From: Rhyzopertha dominica
Lineage: Eukaryota > Arthropoda > Insecta > Coleoptera > Bostrichidae
Direction: 5' to 3'
DNA length: 64,000 bases
Assembly: GCA_025024175.1 (NCBI GenBank)
Contig: QCXZ01000137.1
Span: forward strand, 76,074,680-76,138,679
Part shown: positions 21,898 through 33,883 of the stretch, in pieces
Layout of the letters: every line of letters starts with the position of its first letter
Numbering within the stretch: the stretch's first letter is position 1
Position numbers and translations under genes: made by a program
The notes under the pieces: model-generated
Told to the model about the DNA's origin: nothing
The model's input: the letters and a program-made list of their open reading frames with translations, nothing else
Databases searched by the model: none

Positions 21898-24202
21898 CAG
21901 AGCCGGGCCCATAGGGGGGTAGGGGGGTAGCCTACCCCCCAATGCCCTAACAGTTGGTTAAAAACTGCCGCAGTTGGCTCCAAAACAGGTTAGTCAAATT
22001 GGTTAAAAAACCAATACATAATTAAAATTGAATCAAGAAAGTGGTGTAGAAATAATGTTAGCTTCCCCACGGCATTCGCGAATATGCAATAATTTCTCGA
22101 GTAGTATCAGTCGTTACTTGTTAGTCGCAGTTTTTACGACCTCGCGTCTTCTAATCAGATGACGATGATCGACTATGATTCGGCAGGCACCAGTATTGCC
22201 AGTCTAGTACACTAGTACATTATTTTAAAATCCAGTACACTTCTTAAAATAATTTTTATGGGTATCCTAAAAAATTAGCAACAATTTTCAACAATGAATA
22301 TAAGCGCATGACTCATAATGTATTTAAAAATTTTGCCAATGTTAATAATATGACAACATGCAAAACATCTGTTGGTAGCCCAACGAACAGCCCCACTATA
22401 CTGTGTGGTCTACGTTACACCGTTTTTGGTTGCATCTTACGAAAGTTGCATTTTACTCGAGGAGTATAATTTTATGTTGTCCGCAAGGTTGTTTTTTATT
22501 TGTTTGTACTTATTGTGTTTGATTTCATATAAAAACAAGCTTTAAAAAATTCATGTCAAATAGGAGTCCACAATCTAGTACATATATTACAGATATCTAG
22601 TACATTTTTCATAACTACCTTGTACATCGAGGAAAATGTGACAAAATTGTAAAAAGTATGTTGCGGACTACTATGCAAAATAATCGATTTGATTCTCTCA
22701 TATATAAGCATTAAAAGTGAACAGTATATAACATCAAATAAATTTTTCCCATTCAATTAGCTCTTGGGCTACAGTTAAAATACAGGAGACTGGCTGTAAT
22801 AATTAATAATTGATTTATTTTATTTTAGAGTTTTCTTAATTTTATTTGTTAATTTTGTATTATGTTTATTCATATTATTTTGACTCTGTGGCAATTAGCA
22901 ATTACCAAAGTAGAAGTATAAGGTATTTTAGTTTAATTTTTATTAGGTGTTGTTAATACTTGTACAGGGTGTGTCACGACGAGTTCCTATTAGACGTTTA
23001 TGGGGAAGCGGCCAGTTTTCGATTGTGATCTTTTTAATGAAAATAAGGGCAGCTTAAAATTACTTCCGGTTATACCGGAAGTAGACGCCAACTTTGTTAT
23101 TTTTAATAGAATCATATAATTTATTTGCGGTTTTGGATTCTCTGTAAAATTCTAGTGAGGCTTTATGTAACACATGATATACTTATAGATATAAGAGTTT
23201 AAAAAAAATTGAGAGCTACAGGATCCCGTTCGACGCCTAGCACACAAACAAATGCGAATCGAATGTCGGTAATGTGAATGACAAAGGTCCAAAATACACC
23301 TTGGTCCAATCAAAATTTGAAAATGATGTATTCAGCAGTTACAGGATGACGTCATAGTTATGTATCTAAAAATAAGCAAAACTCAAAAAAATAAATTGAA
23401 TTTCCTCTTTTTCATGCCGTTTTTAATTCTAGGGAAAATTTTAGTTGGGGTTTGTGTAAAACATTATGAGGCTACAAGTATGTAACAGATTTTTAGATAT
23501 TTAACATTTTATGTGAAAAACTGTTGAAATTGCTTTTTATGCATCAGTTATCAAATAAAAATATTTGCTAGTGAAAGAAAGGAATGATAATATTTTTTTA
23601 ATAATTTGATAATTTACGTTGTCATTTTGACAATTTACTTTGCACATTTTCAAATGCCTATTGTATGCAAAGACGAATGCTAATAAAGCAAGACCAAATA
23701 AAATAATTGTTTTAGATTCAACACCACCGACAAAAACAGAACACTAACAATTTTTATTATTTTTAACATTTTTGTATAAACAGACGAAAACTTTAATAGC
23801 GAGAAACTTATCAAACCCTGTAGCTGCCAAATTTTTTTTATAAACTCATATCTAGAAAATTTTAACATTTAGGTATATCACGTTACATAAAGCCGCACTT
23901 GAATTATTTTCATTAAAAAGGTCACATTCAAAAACTTGATAATGCAGAATTTCATAATTCTACTCTGGCCGCTTCCCTATAAACGTCTANTAGGAATTGG
24001 TCGTGAGTCGTGACACACCCTGTATGTATTCTAAAAAATAAATTTGTTTTGAGCTACTTAAATACATAATATATTCATTATTTTTTTGCCTTTTTGCAAT
24101 GTCTGTGCGCTATTCGATATTCTAGTGGTCTAAAGTAACTATTTCTTTTTGTTTTTGAGTTGGCTTTTTCCCACTTCCTACCCCCCAAAGTAATAGGCCC
24201 TG
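21898..24202. mobile_element. hAT-superfamily DNA transposon, non-autonomous, with 8-bp target duplication
   Basis: CTAGTAGA at 21,890-21,897 and again at 24,203-24,210 is a perfect 8-bp direct repeat, the target size of hAT elements. Immediately inside, the left end reads CAGAGCCGGGCCCATAGGGG and the complement of the right end reads CAGGGCCTATTACTTTGGGG, each followed by GGTAGG. These are imperfect inverted repeats with the hAT-like CAGNG start. No transposase frame is recognisable in the interior, and a MITE (22,975-24,022) occupies nearly half of it. Without the MITE the element would be about 1.26 kb, so it is a non-autonomous or internally deleted copy. Confidence 0.8.
22975..24022. mobile_element. 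TA-flanked MITE nested in the hAT element
   Basis: The left end begins CAGGGTGTGTCACGAC, and the complement of the right end is identical over those 16 bases. Both continue with TTCCTA(T)TAGACGTTTAT and GGGAAGCGGCCAG after a small indel. TA lies on both sides (22,973-22,974 and 24,023-24,024). The inverted similarity continues with indels for about 100 bp, to TTTTTAATGAAAATAA. No transposase is encoded. TA target and end sequence suggest mobilisation by a Tc1/mariner-type enzyme. Confidence 0.85.
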
Positions 24203-24249
24203 CTAGTAGACTTGCGATGCATATGGTTGTGTTAAAAAATGATACCGTC

Positions 24250-24960
24250 ATATCTTCGTCATAGTAACAGACTGCTGTGTTTCAATGATCACAAAATAAG
24301 TCTTTTTACATTTTACGTTTTTTTAAATTCTTGCAAAAAAATACTTTATGCATGGACACTGTATGGCGAAAGTTAAATCTATTTCGGTTACGGTCTAGTA
24401 AATTACATACAGCTTCGGTAAAAACAAGAACATGATCGAATACATGGAACAAGGATAATTCCGACAGAGCGAAGAGCACGCCACCCCAAAGCCGCTCTCG
24501 AAAAGCGTTTCTAAAACATCGCGTTTCAGTCGCATCGCCTGAAGTGCCCTCGACATAAGGGCCACATTGACAGAGTTGCACGCTCTGATTTCAATATAGC
24601 CGCACATCAACCCCTTTAGGGGATGATTTTTACATTACAGCTCCACCCCCGTCGAGTACAATAAGGATCTGTCAATTGTCAGCTCGCTTGCGCTCTATTT
24701 GCATACGCGGCTATGATGTTCCCCACAGGCAAAGAATCTAGGAAATGAAAAATGTGCGTTCCATGTAAAACCTCGTTCGCCGGTATTAATAGGACTACGT
24801 GGTTTTTTTATCGGCGCCGGTAATGTGTACACGCTGCAAAAATTGACTTGCTGAATAAAACATGCAATATTCATGTCACTGTATAATCCTGTTGGCCAAC
24901 ATCAAAGGCGTTTTTTCGCTCCATACGATGGTGCTTGCATTCTGTACTGATGCATTTCAA
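24250..24960. promoter_or_regulatory. Candidate cis-regulatory block
   Basis: This CpG-enriched single-copy block follows the hAT element. It contains a CCCCTTTAGGGG palindrome (24,613), octamer-like ATTTGCAT (24,697), TATTAATAGGAC and GGCGCCGG. Overlapping frames of 71-91 codons on the complement (24,306-24,610) lack family resemblance. Regulatory role is inferred. Confidence 0.25.
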
Positions 24961-25169
24961 TATTTCGTAACGTTCGTTACTACGCCTATAGAAACACATC
25001 CTCTGGAATAGTTGTTTTATTTCTTGTAAGAAGAGTAATTCTGTTTATAAACTCCTTTCTTCAGTATTGTTCAATAAAAACACGTTCAGTAATCAATAGA
25101 TACATCTAACTCTTTAGTGAATATTTATGGGCCATAAACATGGAATGTCCAAGCAAGTCTTGACCTGCA

Positions 25170-26890
25170 CGGGCTGCTTATTAATAATAATAACACTTCA
25201 TTCTTTAAAGCCTTTTACAATACAGAACAAGTCAGGAACACAATTGAGTTGTCTTACATATAACATATACATACAGTGCATAATTACAAATACCGTAACA
25301 GTCACATAACAAATTAAAATCAACTGATGCAACAAAGTGCGGTGCTTCAACTATTAGTAGATGTTTTAGTCTTTTTCTAAAGAGTCTAGTAGGCAGCACC
25401 TCTAGTTTCATTGGAATGATATTATATATTTTAATTATCTGCGTCACAACATTTTGATGCACTCGAGTAAATTTAGATTTTCAATTTTACTCCATCACTG
25501 TACTCGCCAGTTTCGTTGCTATGATGAACTTCATGGAGACGCATCGTAATTGGCATGAGAAATACACGCGCATTCCAGTATGAAGATACCCGCTAACGTA
25601 AGTATGATTACCGTCTTCCCTTGTGAAACATCGCACGAACACAAGCCTTCTGCAGTCTGAAAATTCTAGGTGCTTCCACAGAATTGCCCCAGAAAATAAC
25701 ACATATGCATGATATGCTGATAGCGCTGCTTCCTCGCTGATGGTACTGGATACTACTCTGAGAACACAGACAAAGGAACTGGTTTTACGCGCCAAAAAAT
25801 CAATGTGGGCCGTCCAATTCAACTGGTGGTCCATAATCACTCCAAGCAGATCGAAGAAGCTCTCCCGAAGGAGAAGCTTAGCAGGTGTGACTTGGAAATA
25901 TTGAGTTGTAAATTAATACAATCAAACCAACGGTCACATCTCTGCAAGATCTCAGCCACCTCGCCTTTTGGCTCTTCCTGAGTCTCTGCCCTTATCACCA
26001 CAGAGGTGTCATCAGCGAAGCCTCCCAACAGATGATCTGTTATAGTAGGTAAGTCATTAATATAGAGTAGCAAAGCAAGGGGCCCAAAACAGAACCCTCC
26101 GGAACACCAACTTTTACCTCCATCCAGCTGGAAAGCTCTTGCTTATTCCCCACCTATTGATACACATTGCCTCCTATCCTGTTAGATATGATTTTATTAT
26201 GTTGTTTATTTTTCACCTAAACCCCATTAGTTCTAATTTGGACAGAAGGATAGATTGGTTTACACTATTAATACTGCAGCTACTCTTTCATTTTTTGTAA
26301 GTGCCTTTAGTATTTCATAGCGGGCAAAATAAATTGTTCTTGTTGTCGATCTCCCTACACGTACACATTTTGCATTTTTGTTATAATGTGGTGTTTGTCT
26401 ATAAACTCTAACATTCTAGCCAACAGAATCTTTTCAAATACCTTTGCCAGAACAGGAATGACAGTGAATGGTCTGTAGTTCTGCATTTCTAATCTTTCTT
26501 CAGTCTTGTATATCGGAGTTATTTTTGACAATTTTAAATGTTGGGGAAAGACTTCTTGTTCAAAGCATACATTGATCATCTCCACTATTGGTCAAGAAAG
26601 AGACTCTGCACACATCTTCAACGCCGTTGTCGAGATTCCATCAACATTCACTCTCGAAGTGTTTTTTAAGGACTAAATTGTATTGTAGACCTTCCTTGAG
26701 TCAGTTTGTAGCAGACTCATAGATTGAGCAATGCCACGCACATTTCCCATATCTGGTACAGGTCTTACACGTGTACTGCACTGATTTATAAAAAATCGAT
26801 TTATTTGGTTAACCGCATCATGAGTTGAAGTCTTTTCCTTACTGGCCAACTCTTCTGCCGAAAAACTAGCAGCTTTCGTTTTTTTATGAT
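25170..26890 (-). mobile_element. LINE reverse-transcriptase remnant with TTA-repeat 3' end
   Basis: On the complement, starting near 26,890, come AVNQINRFFI and a pre-RT region, then LSKITPIYKT and NYRPFTVIPVLAKVFEKILL (about 26,520-26,430). LLYINDLPTITDHLL and GGFADDTSVV (about 26,070-25,990, the FADD form of the catalytic box) follow, and then a C-terminal region with MDHQLNWTAHIDFLARK (about 25,835). The remaining C-terminus reads on to about 25,230 in other frames. A TTATTATTATTAATAA-like run at about 25,180-25,195 marks the 3' end. It is 5'-truncated and broken by frameshifts. Jockey/CR1-type by motifs. Confidence 0.85.
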
Positions 26891-27099
26891 ATTACTGACT
26901 AACATAACTATTATCGACAAGAAGAATGACACTGTGCTATACAATGCTGACAGAATATCACTTGGCATTCATATTAATAAGTTGAATTGTTTCAAGGGTG
27001 CACTCACTGCAAAACATTCTGAATTAGGTAGCTTGGAAACAACTGTTTCGAAAGAGTATCAAAGTCATATTTAGCTCATATATGCTGAATTTTGTTTAC

Positions 27100-28070
27100 G
27101 TCCCTTCGTCGACTTCATGATTTGAGCAATATCAAAGGCATATTGGAGTGGAAGAAAGCAATACAGAATATCAATTTAAATATTATTTTCCAAGGTATTT
27201 GTGTTCTCTTATGTTTTATAAATGCAAGTTGTACTGGCTTTACCATTTTGTTGCATCTTCAGTAAGTTCGTGTAGGTCTTGTAAAGATCCTCCAAAACAA
27301 ATACCAATACATTTCAAAACTCACTCCCTACTGAGCCAAACTTTTCCTGCATATTCTATGATCAATACAAATTCTGTTCAAATTGCACCAGTCTCTTTTT
27401 TAAGAGAAAAGCCAGTGACCTTAATGGTTAAGTCTTTTGTAACGTTGCAATTTTTCAATTCTTGCACACTCCATTGTTTCTCCCAAAGCTCCTTAACAGT
27501 AAAGCAAAGTAACTTATTGGCAGCTAATATAGGAGGTTTTAGTGCTTTGTATGTTGTTAGAGGAGTATATAATCATGGATGGGAAGAGTCAGAGTTTCAA
27601 ACTGTTGTTTGAAACGAGCTAGGCGTCTTGTTTTTGGAGATCGTTTATTGATCTACTGAAATGGTGTTGATCTGCTAGTGATTGTTAGTATCTGCCGCTC
27701 CTGATTGAGTTGTATGTACATCTATAAAACTGTATAGCCATACCGGTACACAATATTCATCAGTTGATAAAACTAACGCAACTGGAACATGGGGAAGACC
27801 CCATGTTTTTAATTCACTGATTATTTAAACGTCTTGTGTGAGGATCATTTCAATGTGCTTTAAGCTTGAATTTTGTATACCAATGACCAAATCGTCTGCA
27901 AAAATAAATTTACGTGATGCTGTACGCATAGTGGCAAGTGTGCGATATATATATTAAACAAGAGCGAATCCAGTACAGATCCTTGTGGGAGTCCATTCTT
28001 TATGCTTCGGAAACTACTTGTCTGGCCAGTCAGGCGTATCTACTTAGAATATGCGAGTTAGCCCGTTTAT
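27100..28070 (-). mobile_element. LINE reverse-transcriptase/C-terminal fragment
   Basis: The complement near 28,000 reads IKNGLPQGSVL (RT palm block), and near 27,905 FADDLVIGIQ (catalytic box). Further on, at 27,610-27,150, out-of-frame pieces such as KELWEKQWS and a terminal run of KHKRTQIPWK resemble the end of LINE second frames. On the opposite strand the same bases give a 154-codon open frame (27,148-27,612) that I regard as a shadow. No intact frame remains. Confidence 0.65.
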
Positions 28071-28079
28071 TAAAACAAC

Positions 28080-29930
28080 AAATCGGATGATTATCACAAG
28101 AAAGAGACGTCCTACTATTCCAAAAACAGATTTCTGAAAAATTATTACCACTGTTTGAGAAACTGACAATTATAAGGTATCAATTCCGGCAACTATTATA
28201 CCTAACTATCCCAATAGAAGCTCTGTAGTAGAGTTAAAATTCCCCTATGTTCGACGAAAATAAATTTAATATAAAAAATATTTTAAAATTTTAATGAAGT
28301 TTTAGTTTTCTACTGAACCGGTTCAAGACTATCTCAGAAGTGATTGTATTTTCACTATTTCATTTTCTATTCGCAACTGACCCACGCGAAAAACGATTTT
28401 GTAGCATAGTTATTCTCAACCAGGTTTTTATTCACCGTATCGCAGAAAAACTTCTTTCGCAACTGACGAAGCTCATTGGCAGGGTTATGGTCGTTTGTGT
28501 ACGGTAGAGCAGAACTTTTTTTAATTTCCATACCTATTTAACATTTTTTCAATTACTTATTTATTCGGAACAATATATAATCAAAGTTGGCAAAGGAATG
28601 CGGCATTAATTATCAAGTTCAATTACAAAATCGGAAAAAAATTAAAAATATTAGTAAATAGTCCGCAAAACACATAATTTTAATTATAACCCAAAAATGG
28701 CCTATGTTGGCCGCAGGATCTATACCAATGTTAATGTTTTGAAGAAAGGCCATTTATCATATTGGATTTGGATAGTAGAAGTGTTTGTAGGATATCAAAG
28801 TGTTAATTATTAACATTTTATTTTTTACTTATTACAGATAAAGTGGAATATAAATATTCGCTTTTTTCTTTTCACCTTTAGTAGAAGCATTTGCCTTTTA
28901 ACTTGTTGCTCGTGGCTTTAAGGATTTTCCCCGAATCTATGAATTTTGGCTATATATGAGGGGAAATGGGATTTTTGTCTTAAATTTAAGGACTTTTTCA
29001 ACATTTTACAATATTGTATTGTATTGTATTGCTGTTACACTATATGGAATATATGTAATCGTAATTTTTAATATCTGTATTTAATTTTTATGCAAGCTTA
29101 TTTTGTTTTAAAAGAATGAAAAACTTTGTAAGCGAACGAGATTTATACCCAAAAGAAAGTAAAACTCTAATTATTAGTAATCACTTCTCGGAAGAAAAAA
29201 TCGAGGAAAAATATCCACCTATGTGTAAAAGATATTTTCTCCAATAGTTATTATTAATAAAACATGGAAAATCCAAAAATTTTGATAATTTTTTAACCAA
29301 TGTTTTGAGAAAACTAACTGAAATACGATAGGTATGTTGCGTTTATGATATTTATTTTGTTTTTAATGGATAACTTGAATATTCGTGTAAGTATAATTAA
29401 TAAACGTCTTTAGCATAAAAATATGAAAATAATCCAGATCATTTATTTATTTACTGCGCTTAAATGCAATACTTGAATATTCCCAATTTAAGTTAATTTT
29501 TCATACTTTGTTAAAAAATATTTCTCTGCTTAGTTCTTTATACATATAAATTTATATTTTATTTATGCCACCTGGCAACCCTGTTCGTGTTTACTTGTAC
29601 CCCTACCCCCAAAATAGTGATCTAAATGCGGTACTTCCCCCATCCAGTAACTTTAACCGCAGGTAGTGGATACAGCCACTCATTTGCAATAAATGTATTA
29701 CAATAATTAGTATTTCTGTAGCATGTGTACGTTACTAAATAACTGAACGTTTTCAAGCACTGAAAATGATAATTTAAATTGAAAATTTCAAGAAACTGCG
29801 ATGCGCGTTAGTAAAAGATGTCAGTGCGCAAGATCACACCTGACAAGATATTGGTAAGTACGGAGGGGAAGGGATAACTTTTCTTTTCCGATCTTGGTTT
29901 TTGGTTATTTCGTCGGTTTATCCCCAGCAA
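28080..29930. other. Gene-free stretch upstream of Idh3a
   Basis: AT-rich sequence without recognisable frames. A short TATTG repeat occurs at about 29,009-29,030. The 150 bp before 29,937 should contain the Idh3a promoter and 5' UTR, but no TATA box is obvious. Confidence 0.4.
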
Positions 29931-29936
29931 GAGATT

Positions 29937-32224
29937 ATGGCAGCCAGGTTACTAAATAGAATTGTAAGTGAATTTTTGTAAGGTCCTGTCCGAAATTTAA
30001 TTAACCGGAGCGTCGAAACCAGTATTAAATTCAAGTTAAACTGCATGCCAATTCTAACCTAACATTGAATATGTCAAAGTTCTTTTCTAAAGTATTCGCC
30101 AACAATAACTTAAACAACAGTTTTGCATGGTTTCGCGAACATCTTGATAAGCTGATTGGAAATAAAAATGCCAACAGCCTAAAAGAAGTAAGTGTTGTGT
30201 GTTAGTTATGTAATCGTCGTTGATTGACGTGTGTGAGGTTATATCACATGCCCAAATTCATTAACACCTGTTCCAGGCAAGTTCAACGGTTACGGGGACA
30301 AGGTTGTACAGCAGTGAGGTGAAAAAGTGCACCTTAATACCAGGAGATGGTATTGGACCTGAAATTTCTGCCGCGGTTCAAAAAATATTTGTGGCTGCCA
30401 AGGTGCCAATCGAATGGGAATCTGTAGACGTGACACCAGTTCGGGTGAGCAGTTTTAGCCCTGTTTTTTTGCTTTTTTTAGTGTATTGTGGTGTAACTTT
30501 AGGGACCCGATGGGAAATTCGGTATACCACAAAGTGCAATCGATTCTGTCAATCGGAACAAGATTGGACTCAAAGGTCCTTTGATGACACCTATTGGTAA
30601 AGGCCACAGATCGCTGAACTTGGCTCTTCGTAAAGAATTCAACCTCTATGCCAACGTAAGGCCTTGCCGAAGCTTAGAAGGGTATGTTACTTGCATGGTT
30701 TCTTTGATTTTTTTTTAATGAAATATTGTGTAGGTACAAAACGTTATACGACAAAGTCGATGTGGTAACTATAAGAGAGAATACAGAAGGTGAATATTCA
30801 GGCATTGAGCACGAAATTGTAGATGGTGTTGTGCAGAGTATTAAATTAATCACTGAAGACGCCTCGAGACGGGTCGCCGAATTTGCGTTCCAATACACCA
30901 AGGATAACAAGAGGCGTAAAGTTACAGCTGTGCACAAAGCAAATATCATGTGAGTTTTTGCTTGAAGTTTATCAGCTTTAACTCCCCTGTTCCTATTCTA
31001 GGAGAATGTCAGATGGTTTGTTCTTGAGATGTTGCCGTGACATGGCTGAAAAATACCCAGAAGTTAAGTTTGAAGAAAAGTATCTTGATACTGTTTGTTT
31101 AAATATGGTCCAAGACCCAACGCAGTATGATGTGCTTGTCATGCCAAATTTGTACGGCGACATTTTGTCAGATATGTGCGCTGGTTTGGTAGGAGGCCTA
31201 GGGTTAACCCCTTCTGGAAACATCGGCATTAACGGAGCTCTTTTTGAATCGGTAAGTTTTAATTTTTGCAATGGGAAACTCCCGTGATCTTTGAACCACA
31301 TACTGATAAAGTGTCCGAGACCTCGAATTAAAAAAAGTGAACGGAACTTATCATCTACAGACAAAAGCGTAAAGTGAGAGGTTACATTTTTATCTTATCT
31401 GTAATACACAGGCTTTCCTTAAGCATTGTTTTTGCCCACGTTTTTTCTTTCAATTTTATCTGCTCAGTTAATTAAGTTGCAATAGATGTCACAAATCACA
31501 TATCTAGCATTTCGTAATACTTTGAAGTACGTGCAGTAGATAAACGTTTTCCATTTTCCTTTTTTGTAGAAGTAATTAGTAATTACAATTGCATTTCCAA
31601 GATTTTTATTGCACATTTAAAGATAAATTGTTTGATTTATTTTTATTGAGTCTTAGTTCTTAAGTGCTTCCATTTAGATATCAAGGTGTCTTAACATAGG
31701 TTTGCTCTAAGGTTTGTAATGACTTTTTTTATTACTTGATATCATGCTTCAAGAAACTGATAATGAATGTACTTTTCCAGTCAACATAAATATTTCCTTG
31801 TTAGAACAGCTCTAAATTTATACAAGTTATGTAAATACTATCCTCTAAATAATTTTCCTTCCTAATTGTCTTTTTTTTACACAAATATTACGTAATACCA
31901 TGCTCATTGCAGAAATTGAGTCCATTGTATTTTTGACCAATTATTTGGCTGTTAAACACAACTTACCAGGATATAATATATATTTAGGTTCACGGAACAG
32001 CCCCTGACATAGCCGGGCAAGACAAAGCGAACCCAACTGCCCTTCTTCTCTCAGCAGTAATGATGCTGAGGTACATGGGCCTCACCAGTCATGCAGACGT
32101 CATCGAACGAGCCTGCTTTGACACCATAAAAGAAGCCAAATACTTGACCGGTGATTTGGGTGGTAACGCCAAATGTTCCGAGTTTACAAATGAGATTTGT
32201 GAAAAGATCGCTGCCTCGAATTAA
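29937..32224 (+). CDS. Idh3a: Isocitrate dehydrogenase [NAD] subunit alpha, mitochondrial
   Basis: The product is the catalytic alpha subunit of NAD-dependent isocitrate dehydrogenase, which oxidises isocitrate to 2-oxoglutarate in the matrix as part of the TCA cycle. Six exons join in frame: 29,937-29,963, 30,277-30,444, 30,503-30,681, 30,734-30,949, 31,002-31,251 and 31,988-32,224. They total 1,077 nt, or 358 residues, the usual family length. Residues 1 to about 24 (MAARLLNRI plus a Ser/Thr/Arg-rich stretch) form the targeting peptide; [11 protein letters not shown] opens the fold. [11 protein letters not shown] (about 138-148) holds the catalytic Tyr146, and [13 protein letters not shown] (246-258) is the IDH/IPMDH signature with metal-binding Asp250 and Asp254. 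[10 protein letters not shown] supplies the nucleotide-binding loop. All introns are GT/AG. The frame is intact. Confidence 0.97.
30071..30187 (+). CDS. Idh3a: Possible alternative first coding exon of Idh3a
   Basis: An ATG at 30,071 opens 39 codons beginning [14 protein letters not shown], ending in a phase-0 GTAAGT donor at 30,188. Spliced to the exon at 30,277 it stays in frame with the dehydrogenase. It lies inside intron 1 of the main form and could replace the 9-codon exon 1 if a second promoter exists. It starts with a basic, amphipathic stretch without acidic residues, compatible with a mitochondrial presequence, although it continues with an acidic/basic mix. The evidence is frame, phase and donor only; it could be a chance frame. 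Confidence 0.45.
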
Positions 32225-33883
32225 GCCAGAACTATCAGCCGTGACAAAAACAGTGAAAACATGCTCCCATTTACACATCTTAGATGTTTTAAGTAGAGTG
32301 TTGCAATTTAAAGAGATTTATCGCAGTTGATTGAAAATGTCTATTTTGTTGGATGGGCATCGAATGCCTCAACCTTCTGTAAAAAGTTAAGCTGCCTAAC
32401 GATTGAGGTAAAGAAATTGCTTAAATTATTATTTTGCAGTATTAAGATTCTGTGAGTCAGTTCCGTTTATGCCGATTATTTTAGGTTTTGTGATTGTTCA
32501 AAGGCTAGTCTACTTGTAATAGTATACGTGCTGTAAAGATTTATTCATTATAATTTGAAGTGATTGTAGCTGTAAGTAGAAAATTTACCTCATGTATATA
32601 AAAAGTAGTGATTTCAAAAGTTCATTTTAACGGCAACTGTGAGATTATGCACCAAAACGGCTGATGTTACAGATTTTTAATGACATTTTACTCCTATGTT
32701 AATTATTTATTATGTCAATAAATCATGTACACCTAAACATGTGTTATTAATGAAACCAAGAAAAAGTTATACCAATTCTACAAGTACAATTTTCTACAGT
32801 CCATTAATTTATTATTCCAAGCAAGCTCAGCTACTTCTCTGCAATATTTTTGTTTTGTTTGTAGATTTTTATAAGTAATGACTCCGAATTTCTTATGAAA
32901 AAGTTGACTTAATAATTAATATATTTTTTTAAATTTTAAACTATTTTAAAAAGCCAACAAAGGAAAGAACAATTTTCTACAGGTAAGAACACAAATACTA
33001 GTTTCATATTTGATTTTTCTCATCATATTCAAACTGAGTGAAACACATATAATAATCATGCAAAAGTACTGTTTTACAAATTTCATTTATCTTTAGAGTG
33101 TTTTTGATCGTATTTTAGTCAGAGTTTGGCAAAATTTGATTTAACGAAATTTAAGGTAGCTTAGAGGAGACAAATGTGTAGTAGTACAAAAAGCTTCTTT
33201 ATTGTTATAATTGTGNTNCAAATTTAATGGTTGGTATNTGTAGTTTTATTACTTGAAACAAAACCCTCTAGATATACATATGTATATAAATTTAGGGACT
33301 GTATCTACATTTAACATGGGGTACCACCTATCGGCAATCTGTAAGAACTTCAATTCGCCTGCGAAAACAGAGATGCTATCGAATAGTGTGTTTGGTATCC
33401 TTTGGAAAGTGCAAACTTATAGTTGTCTGCAAGCAATAAATACAATGGTTCTGTGACTAAATTTAAATTTGGGCGGTAGGTGCACGGCTTATTGTATCCG
33501 TAGCCACATCCAAGGTATAAACGTCACTGGTTGTCACTTGTCAAGAGCGCCAGTAAACGAAAAACTTACGACGTGTGGTTACTGCAAAGTGCATTAACCA
33601 TCCGTGATGAGTATAAAAAACTTCCAAAATTTACAGTGAATAAAGTAAAGTTCACCTGTGATTTAGTAAATAGCAGTTCGGGCCGTTAGCAGCGATCCAA
33701 TCTGAATTTCGTTTTATGTTGTTTGTTTTGTTGCATCATGACGTTAAGACCTTGACATCTCATCAAGGTTTGGCACAGGTTTATATACAAAATTTTACTT
33801 TCTACGATTGCAGTATTAAAAGAATTAGTTAACAATCAGAGGCCAGGTATAGTGCTGCAGCAGTGCACAGAAGAACGTACAAA
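32225..33883. other. Idh3a 3' UTR and intergenic region to ClpX
   Basis: The first 500 bp are likely 3' UTR. The rest is AT-rich until about 33,480, where composition rises toward the ClpX start. Positions 33,480-33,883 probably include the ClpX promoter and 5' UTR. No gene was recognised in between. Confidence 0.4.
32717..32722 (+). terminator. Polyadenylation signal, probable Idh3a 3' end
   Basis: AATAAA lies 490 bp after the Idh3a stop codon and is followed by AT-rich sequence. Other weaker signals could be used, so the exact end is uncertain. Confidence 0.4.

Noticed and set aside
24306..24610. 71-91 codon frames on the complement
   Set aside because: No recognisable domain; they sit in a GC-richer block where open frames are expected by chance.
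27148..27612. 154-codon open frame on the + strand
   Set aside because: It lies opposite a LINE remnant read on the complement, has no domain of its own and is probably an antisense shadow.
29005..29035. TATTG microsatellite
   Set aside because: Only four to five units; no evidence of function.
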